From: Haloarcula halophila
GTDB taxonomy: Archaea > Halobacteriota > Halobacteria > Halobacteriales > Haloarculaceae
Assembly (NCBI RefSeq): GCF_029278565.1
Contig: NZ_CP119559.1
Span: 2,294,001 to 2,358,000 of the forward strand
Reading direction: 5' to 3'
Length of the DNA: 64,000 nucleotides
This document shows, one piece after another, positions 44,511 through 52,890 of this stretch (its first letter is position 1; each line of letters starts with the position of its first letter). A program made the position numbers and the translations under genes. The notes under the pieces are model-generated. The model was not told the DNA's origin and did no database searches. It saw only the letters and a list, made by a program, of their open reading frames with translations.

Positions 44511-46094
44511 ATGAATAAGAGAAACCTAATTCGATCCCTCGGAATCGACAAGCGGGGTGCGGAGTTGTACTATCAGTTCACGCCAGCACTTCCGACGGAC
44601 ATCCGGGAGTGGCTGTCGAATACCGAGTTCGACCGGATCGACGCCCGGGAAGCCGACGAGGTCGCGCTCTTCCCGATATTTCACTCTCACCGGTACCGGA
44701 CGATTCTATTCGGGTTGCTGGCTCACGCTCTCAACTACCGCGGCGTCGGGTCCGTGTTCGTGTTCGGAGACGGGCATTTCGAGGCATGCAAGGGAAACCT
44801 GACCGATTACGAGGACAAGTGTGTCACCTGCGTCAAAGAGAGCGAAGCGCTCACGTCGGCGATGAATCTACCCGTAGTGTTTCTCGACGAATTCGATTAC
44901 GAGGGGGATGTCTCTCCCGATGTCCGGACTGGACTGGAAAAATACGCACGGGCGACGACGATTTATCAACTTCAAACCGCACAGCTCGACTCCGACGACG
45001 ACGCTCAGATGGACCTGTTGTCTCGATTCACCGACACAGCCAGCGAGGCGTGGAACGCAGTCGAAGCACTCGACGCCGAGTACGACTTCGACTACGTGGT
45101 CTCGACCGGGTCCGTGTACGCGCCCCGCGGGGCCGCCATCGAATATGCCAGTCGAAACGATATCCCGATCACCGCGTTCTCCGACCCGGCAAACGGGACC
45201 AGCGGCAACGAGTTTCTCGTCGGTCGTATGGACGGACCACGCCTTCAGTACCTCTCCGGCGACGCGTGGGAGTGGCTCAAATCGGATCCGCTCTCTTCCG
45301 AGCAGGTCGAACAGGTCGACGCGTACATGACCGAAAAAATGGAAACCGATCGGCATCTACGGTTTTCGAATCCCGACGAATCCATCGAGACGGACGCGGA
45401 CACCGAACTGTACTCGATGTACACCCATCTGCCGTGGGACGCGGCGATAGCCGGGCGGTCACATCCGTTCAGCGACCAGTACGAGTGGGTCACGGAGACT
45501 ATCCGGGCCTTTCGGGAGTTTCCCGAGCGCGAACTCGTCGTCAAGGTCCACCCTGGGGAGAAACTCTACGGGACGAACGAGAGCATGAGCGAAATCATCG
45601 ACAGCCGTTTCGACACGCTTCCCGACAACGTTCGCGTCCTTCCGGCAGATACCGACGTCAACCCCTATACCTTGATTCGAGCCAGTGACGTGGTCCTCGT
45701 TTTCCGGTCGACAGTGGGGATGGAGGCGACTTATCTCGGAGTCCCGGTGATCACGGCGAGCAACGGCCACTACGCTCATCGCGGATTCACCTACGACCCG
45801 GAGACGACGGAACGATACGTCGAGTACCTCGAATCCGGGCGTGAGTCGCTGACTGTAACCGACGAGATGCAATCGCTGTTGTGCCGGTATCTCTACAACT
45901 TCGTCTTCGAGCGACCAATCGACTTCCCGTTTGTCACGCAGGAACCTCGCCAGGGCGAGTGGCACCTCCGTGACCTGCATTCCATCGACCAACTCAAACC
46001 CGAAGGAAACGACGTGTTGGACGAACTCTGTACCGCCATCATCGACAATACGTCTTATTTTTACACCAAGACACACGAGACGTTTCAATCGTGA
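44511..46094 (+). CDS. Capsule polysaccharide biosynthesis protein (KpsC/KpsS-like glycosyltransferase)
   Basis: A 527-residue protein. The C-terminal half carries the Capsule_synth-type signature: FREFPERELVVKVHPGEKLY, VNPYTLIRASDVVLVFRSTV, GMEATYLGVPVITASNGHYA and HRGFTYDPETTERYVEYLES. The N-terminal half is a second GT-B Rossmann-like part (TILFGLLAHALNYRGVGSVF, DFDYVVSTGSVYAPRGAAIE). Bacterial relatives add Kdo from CMP-Kdo. A CMP-activated nonulosonic acid donor would fit this locus but is inference. The ATG at 44511 is preferred over a GTG at 44487. The GT2 gene follows after 55 nt. Confidence 0.8.
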   Translation: MNKRNLIRSLGIDKRGAELYYQFTPALPTDIREWLSNTEFDRIDAREADEVALFPIFHSHRYRTILFGLLAHALNYRGVGSVFVFGDGHFEACKGNLTDYEDKCVTCVKESEALTSAMNLPVVFLDEFDYEGDVSPDVRTGLEKYARATTIYQLQTAQLDSDDDAQMDLLSRFTDTASEAWNAVEALDAEYDFDYVVSTGSVYAPRGAAIEYASRNDIPITAFSDPANGTSGNEFLVGRMDGPRLQYLSGDAWEWLKSDPLSSEQVEQVDAYMTEKMETDRHLRFSNPDESIETDADTELYSMYTHLPWDAAIAGRSHPFSDQYEWVTETIRAFREFPERELVVKVHPGEKLYGTNESMSEIIDSRFDTLPDNVRVLPADTDVNPYTLIRASDVVLVFRSTVGMEATYLGVPVITASNGHYAHRGFTYDPETTERYVEYLESGRESLTVTDEMQSLLCRYLYNFVFERPIDFPFVTQEPRQGEWHLRDLHSIDQLKPEGNDVLDELCTAIIDNTSYFYTKTHETFQS

Positions 46095-46149
46095 CGTCAA
46101 ACCGACTCGAACCGCGTCGATTATCAGACCCGACTCCGAGTGGGAACTA

Positions 46150-47034
46150 ATGGGTGAGATTGCCCTGGGCGTCACTGTCTTCAAGCGGATCGAGAAATTG
46201 GAGACGCTCCTTGCGTCGGTCGACCACGACACTATCTCCCACGTCTACGTGGCCGACGACGGTGAGATGACCGACAGGAAATGCGAGGTTTACCATCGCG
46301 AGTACGAGTTTCCCCTCACCGTTTTCGACCTCCCGTTCGATGCAGGTCTGGGGGCCGGACGCAACAGAATCGTCGAGGCATTCGACGAGGAGTACTTCCT
46401 GCTCGTCGATAGCGATATGGAAGTCCCACACAACGTCGACCTGTTACGAGAGCAGATAGCCCAGCGGCCATCGGTCGGGGGCATCTGTGGAATGTTTCTC
46501 GAGAACGACCGGTTCTACACGCCGTGTTCGGATTTGTTCGTCGAGTCGAACACGGTGGTCAAGGACATCAGAGAACGCAAGCGAATCGAGTCGGTCGCGG
46601 GAGCACCGTTCGTGGAGTTCGACTTCGTCGCGAACGCGGCACTGTTCCGCCGAGAGTGTCTTGAGGCGTACGCGTGGGACCCCGAGTACGTCATCGGGCG
46701 AGAACACATCGACTTCTACTTCGGACACTATCGAGAGACCGACTGGCGATTCGGTCTCTGTCCCGAGGTTCAGTTTCCACACCACCCCGGCGGAACTCAG
46801 ACTTACGAGGCACACCGCTTCGACGCCGACAAGTACGACGAGGCAGAGCGGTACTTTCTGGACAAGTGGAACCTCGACGGATTCGTCTCGAACAAGACGA
46901 CGTGGGTGGATACACACGACCCGGTCTACGGACGCAAGCCGCCGTTCTCGCTGCTCGATAAGGCTCGGATGAAGTACAGGACTGGAGGACTCGGCCACCT
47001 CTTGTTCGAGGGTCTCAAGTACGTCGTCAAGTGA
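46150..47034 (+). CDS. GT2-like glycosyltransferase
   Basis: A 294-residue GT-A fold protein: IALGVTVFKRIEKLETLLAS, HVYVADDGEMTDRKCEVYHR, LPFDAGLGAGRNRIVEAF and FLLVDSDMEVPHNVDLLREQ (DxD), then FDFVANAALFRRECLEAYAW and DPEYVIGREHIDFYFGHYRE (catalytic acid region). The start at 46150 follows the stop of the KpsC-like gene; the longer open frame from 45931 overlaps that gene. The two co-directional genes probably act together on the same polysaccharide. Confidence 0.88.
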   Translation: MGEIALGVTVFKRIEKLETLLASVDHDTISHVYVADDGEMTDRKCEVYHREYEFPLTVFDLPFDAGLGAGRNRIVEAFDEEYFLLVDSDMEVPHNVDLLREQIAQRPSVGGICGMFLENDRFYTPCSDLFVESNTVVKDIRERKRIESVAGAPFVEFDFVANAALFRRECLEAYAWDPEYVIGREHIDFYFGHYRETDWRFGLCPEVQFPHHPGGTQTYEAHRFDADKYDEAERYFLDKWNLDGFVSNKTTWVDTHDPVYGRKPPFSLLDKARMKYRTGGLGHLLFEGLKYVVK

Positions 47035-47049
47035 GCAGTGTACTAGCCG

Positions 47050-48438
47050 TTAGGTGTGGAAGAAATTCAGGCAATACGAGAGCCCACGTTCGTACACATT
47101 TGGGTCCCGTTGGTACGCGATGTGTGATCCGACGGATGCGTTGTTCCAGTGTGCGTACTTCGGCCCTTTCAACAACCGCAATAGCAGACGAGGATCAACG
47201 CGTAGTTCGACATATGGTGGCTCTCTTGCGTTCGATCGCTCACAGTACTCGTATCCATCGCCACGCATGCTAATTTTCGCACACTCTTGATCCGAGAGCC
47301 GAATTAGCACGTCTTTTTCACTCTTGAATCCGATCTGCCGCCGCATCTCTTCCATCTTTTCGTACGCGTCTGGTATCTTCGTCTTCAACGCTTCGACTGC
47401 AGGGAAGTCGTCGCTCTCGTATGCGAGTCTTTGGTCCGCCAGTTCGGTTCTGATGTAGTGTTCGAGTTCTGCTTTCGTTGGTGGTGCAAACTGGTTTAGA
47501 CGGCGTCGGTCCTCGATTTGGAAGACGTTTCCGGGCTGTAGCGGGACACATTTGTGGCTCTCTGAGTCGATTTCTGCAGTTTGTTTAAAATATTTAGCCG
47601 CCTCAGCCGGCGAAGGAACCCCTCTGAACTCGTTCATCTCTACGAGGCTTTGCACCCCGCCGTACTCGTTCAGTTCGTGAAGTTGTCCTTGGAGAAGGTA
47701 CGTTCCTGCAAACGGCGTGTATGTGTCGGGCTCGAATAGGTCGACGAACTGTTCCCCTTGCTTGTAGAATTGCTGTCGCTTTGCTAGGGCCTCTCGCCGC
47801 TTCTCTGTCCGAGTGAGGTTTGCAAAACATTGGGGATACGGCCCTGCACCGGCGTAGCCGACTAGAAGATGGTTGATGTTTTGGTATCGCTGTTTGACAA
47901 TTCTCGCGGCGGGCTTGGATAGCTCAAACGGGCAGTCGTTGACATTGACAAGTGTTGTTTCGCCGTTGTCGAATACGCACATCGTGTCGATGTGTGACCC
48001 ACCGTATCCATCGCTCGAATCGTCGAGCCAATCACATCCAAACCATCGACCGCAGTTCTCAGGGTTGCAATTGTCGGCGGCAAATATATTGATATGAAGG
48101 TCACCGTCCAACTGCACTCGTTCGTCGTGTGGGAGTTCGACCGCGTCGAATCCCATGCTCTGCACGTTCTCTTTTAGATAGTCAAACTGGAAGTCGTGGA
48201 TCAACACTGGTACGTCCGTGCTGAGTCTGTCGAACGTCTGCCGATGAATGTGGTCCGGGTGGATATGGCTTACGTATATGTAGTCGACATCAGTGTAATC
48301 CTCGATGCTGATGTCGTCTGATGGGTGATGGGCCCACGACCCATAGTAAGCCCCATCGAGAATCCACGGGTCACACAGAACTTCAGTCCCTTTGTTCCGG
48401 ACAACAACTGCAGCCGACCGGACGAATTTTAATTCCAC
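47050..48438 (-). CDS. MBL-fold protein related to CMP-Neu5Ac hydroxylase (CMAH-like)
   Basis: A 462-residue metallo-beta-lactamase fold. VLCDPWILDGAYYGSWAHHP precedes the metal motif YVSHIHPDHIHRQTF (HxHxDH). NIFAADNCNPENCGRWFGCD and TTLVNVNDCPFELSKPAARI follow. The C-terminus has LLRLLKGPKYAHWNNASVGS, then HIAYQRDPNVYERGL and FFHT, which I associate from memory with CMAH-like MBL proteins of polysaccharide loci. The Rieske [2Fe-2S] domain of true CMAH is absent, so hydroxylation of a sialic-acid-like sugar is not assured. It is the last gene of a minus-strand run with the HprK-like, GT4 and carbamoyltransferase genes. Confidence 0.7.
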   Translation of the reverse strand: MELKFVRSAAVVVRNKGTEVLCDPWILDGAYYGSWAHHPSDDISIEDYTDVDYIYVSHIHPDHIHRQTFDRLSTDVPVLIHDFQFDYLKENVQSMGFDAVELPHDERVQLDGDLHINIFAADNCNPENCGRWFGCDWLDDSSDGYGGSHIDTMCVFDNGETTLVNVNDCPFELSKPAARIVKQRYQNINHLLVGYAGAGPYPQCFANLTRTEKRREALAKRQQFYKQGEQFVDLFEPDTYTPFAGTYLLQGQLHELNEYGGVQSLVEMNEFRGVPSPAEAAKYFKQTAEIDSESHKCVPLQPGNVFQIEDRRRLNQFAPPTKAELEHYIRTELADQRLAYESDDFPAVEALKTKIPDAYEKMEEMRRQIGFKSEKDVLIRLSDQECAKISMRGDGYEYCERSNAREPPYVELRVDPRLLLRLLKGPKYAHWNNASVGSHIAYQRDPNVYERGLSYCLNFFHT

Positions 48439-48560
48439 AATTTTGACACATCTTTGAAAAGGTATAAAACCATCGAATACGATAGCGTTTAATATTCGAT
48501 GTTACAGCCTCGTTCCGAGGAGTGGCCGAGGGAGTTGACGCGATGTCCTGTCGGGGCCGA

Positions 48561-49676
48561 TTAGCGAACATTCACCGCCGCGACGAACTGTTCGTGGAGG
48601 GTGTCGGGCGATGCGTCTTCGGGAACGAGAAACTCGTGACACGGGGTATCGGCGATACCTCGGGCCATCACCGTTGCTAATTCATCAAAGTATGCCGACA
48701 ATTCCAGCATCCCGAGCGAGCCAAGTTCACACAGGATTGGGAGCTCGCTCTGCCACTCTCGGAGGATAATCGAAAACAACCGGTTCCGAAGTTCGTCGTG
48801 GGACAGCGGTGCCAATTTAAACTCGGTGTCGTCGACGCGGCGAAGGAAGACCACCCGGTCGAGAGTCCCACTCGTCGCGATGGATTCGGGCCCGTAAATC
48901 TCGTCGGCCGGTACCGTCGCGAGGTAGTCTCCGCCCCGAATCTTCGACAGTGCAAACGACGTCTGCTCGTAGTACCCGAACCGGTGCAGTAGCGATTTCG
49001 TGAGACCGACGAACGGAGCGTTGTCGATGAGAGACCTGAGGACTACCGTGGCGATCCGCTCTCGCACTCGCTTGGTGTCCATGTCGTACTTCTCGAAAAC
49101 CGCTGGATACACGTCGCGATGGTACGCTTTGAAAACGAACGAGCGTGGGAACGAAAAGCAGTCACCGGCCACGTCCAGACAGACAATGTCGTCGCCAAGC
49201 ACCTGCACGTCGTGTGAGGTCACTAGTTGCCCCAAGAGTGCGGTTTTTCCGACCCCGCCCGCGCCAGGGAGGAGCGTTGCACCCCCGTCGCTGTCGACGT
49301 AGCCAGCGGCGTGGACGAACACGCACTCCTGATGGAGTAGTTGTGACTGCAAGAGCGGATACAGATTGACACCGCTCGCAGTGTAGACCGTGAATCCGTC
49401 GTCGGTTCGTACGACCGCGAGTTTTCGGTCCGTGTCGTACCAGTAGGTCCCGTATCGACCCGACGTGTCGTAGTGAACCGTCTCGCCGGGACGGGTCTCG
49501 AACGTGTCGAACGGATACACCTCGATGGACGGAGTCTCCGCCCCTCGCTCGACTTCGAAGTAGTCGAACTGAAAATCGAACTGATCCAAAAGGGGACCGG
49601 GAAGCGCCGTCGAGACCGAGATATGGAGAAAGTCGTGGATCTGATAGTGTCGCATCGTCGGAGACATACGAGTCAT
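48561..49676 (-). CDS. HPr kinase/phosphorylase-like P-loop protein
   Basis: About 371 residues. The Walker A loop GGATLLPGAGGVGKTALLGQ lies at about residues 148-167, followed by VQVLGDDIVCLDVAGDCFSF (HprK-type Walker B-like acid) and FVFKAYHRDVYPAVFEKYDM. The N-terminal 140 residues are beta-rich and unlike HprK. Archaea have no PTS HPr substrate, so it must phosphorylate something else, perhaps a sugar or protein of this pathway. A start at 49676 is supported by a TATA-like TACGTAAT about 27 nt upstream. The frame extends to 49751, and 49667 and 49655 are other ATGs. Confidence 0.75.
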   Translation of the reverse strand: MTRMSPTMRHYQIHDFLHISVSTALPGPLLDQFDFQFDYFEVERGAETPSIEVYPFDTFETRPGETVHYDTSGRYGTYWYDTDRKLAVVRTDDGFTVYTASGVNLYPLLQSQLLHQECVFVHAAGYVDSDGGATLLPGAGGVGKTALLGQLVTSHDVQVLGDDIVCLDVAGDCFSFPRSFVFKAYHRDVYPAVFEKYDMDTKRVRERIATVVLRSLIDNAPFVGLTKSLLHRFGYYEQTSFALSKIRGGDYLATVPADEIYGPESIATSGTLDRVVFLRRVDDTEFKLAPLSHDELRNRLFSIILREWQSELPILCELGSLGMLELSAYFDELATVMARGIADTPCHEFLVPEDASPDTLHEQFVAAVNVR

Positions 49677-49778
49677 ATCCAGAGGGGTACTGAAATTACG
49701 TATGCTTTTCCCACCGCTTCTTGAAGGAGGTCCGGGACCGTCTCTCCGCATTGATTACGTCCACCGAGACGGGCGCTC

Positions 49779-50960
49779 TCATCTACGGCCACCCGTCCGT
49801 TCCTCGCAGACACTTTCATAGATTCTGCCGACTACTTCGGCGTTACGTTTCCAAGTAAACCCGTAGTGGGCCACGCGTTCTGCCCGCGCTCCGACTCGGT
49901 CCCGAAGTTCGGGTGCCTCGATAAGTTCCTGCAGGAGGGTGGCCAGCGGATCTACCTCGCGCGGCGGGACTAAAAAGCCGGTTTTTCGGTCAGTGACGAA
50001 ATCTTCCGGCCCCTCTCCCCGGCACGCGACGACCGGCAGTCGACACGCCATCGCTTCGAGATATGCGATACCGAACGCTTCGACGTAGCTGGGTAGTACG
50101 AAGATATCCGCCGATTTGAGATGCGAGAATACATCCGCCTGTGGGAGTTCTCCCATGAACCGAACCTGACCCCGGATATCTCGTTCCGTGGCTTTTCGTT
50201 CGATGTTTGCTCTTTGAGGTCCGGTCCCGACGACGACGAACTCGAACGGAGGGGAAAGTCTCGCCAACGCGTCCAGTACGTAGCGATGCCCCTTCGTTTC
50301 GGTGAGGCTGCCGACGCTGACTATCCGTGTTCCGTCAGCCGTATCGAGGCATGGCTGTGCCCGGTCGATTGCTGCAACTGGGACACCGTTGTGGACGACG
50401 TGTGACTGGATGTCGGTGCCGACGTGCGTTTCGAGTAGACGCTGAATTTTGGTGCTATTGACGATAATTCGGTCGGAGGCTCTGACCGTCCGTTTGACCA
50501 ACGGCCGGACGAACGGGCGGTGGATCGACTTCTGGAGGTCGGCACCGTGGATGGTCGTAACGAGCGGCGTATTGGTTTTGTGTGCGACTGGATAACAGGC
50601 GAAGCCGTCGGGAACCGCGACGTGAGCGTTGACGACATCGGCCCAGCTGAACGACTGGCGATATTGCGAGACTGCCTCTCGTACCGAGAATGCGACGAGT
50701 GGGAGCGTCTCAGGACGGGGCAACGAAACGTATCGAGGATGTTCGACAGAGATACCGCTGATTTCCTGCTCGCCCGGGAGCTTCGCCGAGGGGGTTCGGC
50801 CAGTCAGATGAGCGACACTGTCCGGGATGTACGGAACAGGAGCGATGACACGCACCTGGTGACCGGCCGTAGCTAGCGCCTCTACTTGGTTGCGGACAAA
50901 GATTCCGGATGAGAGATCAGTCGGAGTCGGAAAGAGATGAGAGACGACGAGAACGTTCAT
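49779..50960 (-). CDS. GT4 family glycosyltransferase
   Basis: A 393-residue GT-B enzyme: MNVLVVSHLFPTPTDLSSGI and FVRNQVEALATAGHQVRVIA at the N-terminus, TTIHGADLQKSIHRPFVRPL, IIVNSTKIQRLLETHVG, VSVGSLTETKGHRYVLDALA, PQADVFSHLKSADIFVLPSY and VEAFGIAYLEAMACRLPVVA (retaining GT4 Glu pair). I start at ATG 50960 because the frame beyond it is not conserved-looking. It is downstream of the carbamoyltransferase gene on the same strand with a 96-bp gap. Confidence 0.92.
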   Translation of the reverse strand: MNVLVVSHLFPTPTDLSSGIFVRNQVEALATAGHQVRVIAPVPYIPDSVAHLTGRTPSAKLPGEQEISGISVEHPRYVSLPRPETLPLVAFSVREAVSQYRQSFSWADVVNAHVAVPDGFACYPVAHKTNTPLVTTIHGADLQKSIHRPFVRPLVKRTVRASDRIIVNSTKIQRLLETHVGTDIQSHVVHNGVPVAAIDRAQPCLDTADGTRIVSVGSLTETKGHRYVLDALARLSPPFEFVVVGTGPQRANIERKATERDIRGQVRFMGELPQADVFSHLKSADIFVLPSYVEAFGIAYLEAMACRLPVVACRGEGPEDFVTDRKTGFLVPPREVDPLATLLQELIEAPELRDRVGARAERVAHYGFTWKRNAEVVGRIYESVCEERTGGRR

Positions 50961-51056
50961 CTGTCGTTGAGCACGTGCCGACGGTGTGGGTCGATACACG
51001 TTTTGGATAGTCTCGGAGTTCCTGTCTCGCGAGGGCGCATCGCCTGGGTACACACA

Positions 51057-52796
51057 CTACAGCGTGACATGGGGTTTAGTGACGAGATACTCCTCGAGCA
51101 CGAGGACATCCAAACCGGTCGAATAGAAGTCACGGAGCGCCTGCTCTGGCGATTCCACGATTGGCTCCCCGGCGACGTTGAACGACGTATTTAGCAGGAC
51201 AGGCGTCCCCGTTATCGATTCGAACTCGCGGAGTAGTCTGTGGTATCGGGGATTCGTCTCCTCTTTGACCGTCTGTGGCCGACACGTACCATCGACATGA
51301 ACGATGGCGGGCACTTCGTCCTGCTTTGTCTCACTAATGCGATCTAGCACGATCATATATCCAGACTCATCTCCAGATTCGAGGTATTCGTCTCTACGCT
51401 CGGCCAGCAGACTCGGGGCGAACGGTCGCCACTTTTCTCGGTTCTTCACGTTTGCGTTGACTAAATCTAGCGAGTCTTCGTCGCGGGGGTCAGCTAGAAT
51501 ACTTCGGTTGCCGAGGGCTCGTGGGCCGTACTCCATCCGTCCCTGAAACCATCCGACTAGATAGCCGTCTGCGAGATAGCGCGCCGTCTCAGAGCAGATG
51601 TCTTCGAATCGCTTCGACTCGAGTTTCGTGTTTTCGAGTAACTGTTCGATCTCTTCGTTGCCGTAGGATGGGCCAAAGTACACTCCGTCGAACGTCGGGT
51701 CGGGGGCCTCGCCGGTCACTTGTCTGTAGGCATCAAGTGCAGCTCCCAAGCAGACTCCCGCATCGTTGGCAGCGGGCTGTGCGAACAGCGAGTCCACGAA
51801 CGTCGCGTCTTTGAGCGCTCGATTAGCCTTGCAGTTCAGGGCTACACCGCCCGCAATCGCGAGATCGTGGTTCCCTGTCTGAACGGTAAGTGACCTCGCT
51901 AACTCGACGACGATCTGTTCCGTCGCTATCTGTAGATGGTGGGCGAAATCTTGGTGATGTGGCTCGAATGGTTCCCCATAGCGGCTACGCTCTCCGAAGT
52001 ACGATTCGAGCAGGGCGACGGGATCCTCGGAACGTGTGACTGTGGACACATTATATGTCCCTTCACCCACCTCGACGAACTCTTCGAAGGCCGTCTCGAA
52101 TGACTCTCTGTGACTGCCGTACGAAGACAGTCCCATAACCTTTCCTGCGTCCACTCGGCCGCGAAACCCGAGATACTTTGCGCCCAAGGAGTAGAGCTTT
52201 CCGACGGAGTTCGTGTGGGGAATCGTCTCGATCCGGTTCAGATTCTCGTCCCAGAGGACTGTACTTTCGTACTCAGCCCGTCCGTCAATGGTCAGTGTGA
52301 CCGGCTCTGGTTCGGAAGCACAGTAGGCCGCAGACGCCGCGTGGCATCTGTGGTGCGGGACTGTCAGATACTCCACATCGAACGTACCGTCAGCCAAATC
52401 TGCTAGCCGACTCGCTACCTCTCGAATATGGACGTTCCCGTACGCTGCGAGTGCCGACTCACCCGCCGTGGCGAGATCGTATAGATCGCGGAGCGAAGTT
52501 GGGGGGGATTTGCGTTCCTTGTACTCCTCGAAAGTGGCATTCTTCTGAAGACGTGGATCCCGCCCGATGGCGACGACGTCTATGGCGTCAAGCTTGAGTC
52601 CGGCTTCTCGTAGGACGTATCTGATACTCTCGGTCGGAAACGTGTGATTCGCGTGCTTATCTCTGGTAAACCGCTCTTCTTCCGCAATTGCGAGGATCTT
52701 GTCGTCGCGTAAGAGACAGGCACCCCCGTCGTGATACCCCCAATAGTTAAACGGAGAGAGTTTGCCGAGGGACGGCTTGATCCCGAGTATCCACAT
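51057..52796 (-). CDS. Carbamoyltransferase (NodU/CmcH family)
   Basis: A 579-residue protein that would transfer carbamoyl from carbamoyl phosphate, via carbamoyl-AMP, to a sugar hydroxyl. The N-terminal Kae1/HypF-like domain: MWILGIKPSLGKLSPFNYWG, YHDGGACLLRDDKILAIAEE and ERFTRDKHANHTFPTESIRY; PHHRCHAASAAYCASEPEPV (metal His); LAIAGGVALNCKANRAL. C-terminal YrdC-like part: GWFQGRMEYGPRALGNRSIL, EKWRPFAPSLL and PVLLNTSFNVAGEPIVESPE. The length is typical. A G7 run (52501-52507) lies inside the frame. It is the first gene of the minus-strand run and divergent from the sulfatase-like gene at 52891. Confidence 0.95.
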   Translation of the reverse strand: MWILGIKPSLGKLSPFNYWGYHDGGACLLRDDKILAIAEEERFTRDKHANHTFPTESIRYVLREAGLKLDAIDVVAIGRDPRLQKNATFEEYKERKSPPTSLRDLYDLATAGESALAAYGNVHIREVASRLADLADGTFDVEYLTVPHHRCHAASAAYCASEPEPVTLTIDGRAEYESTVLWDENLNRIETIPHTNSVGKLYSLGAKYLGFRGRVDAGKVMGLSSYGSHRESFETAFEEFVEVGEGTYNVSTVTRSEDPVALLESYFGERSRYGEPFEPHHQDFAHHLQIATEQIVVELARSLTVQTGNHDLAIAGGVALNCKANRALKDATFVDSLFAQPAANDAGVCLGAALDAYRQVTGEAPDPTFDGVYFGPSYGNEEIEQLLENTKLESKRFEDICSETARYLADGYLVGWFQGRMEYGPRALGNRSILADPRDEDSLDLVNANVKNREKWRPFAPSLLAERRDEYLESGDESGYMIVLDRISETKQDEVPAIVHVDGTCRPQTVKEETNPRYHRLLREFESITGTPVLLNTSFNVAGEPIVESPEQALRDFYSTGLDVLVLEEYLVTKPHVTL

Positions 52797-52890
52797 ACTG
52801 ACTTCGATGGTACAGTGTCCACATAGCGTTTGTGATACTTAAAAGGCAGATAGCCTCAATACGTTCGAGTCACTGGGTTCAAACAACTAA

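Noticed and set aside
52501-52507. G7 run in the carbamoyltransferase as a phase-variation switch
   Set aside because: Seven bases in a GC-rich genome is not rare enough to claim; only mentioned as a weak parallel.
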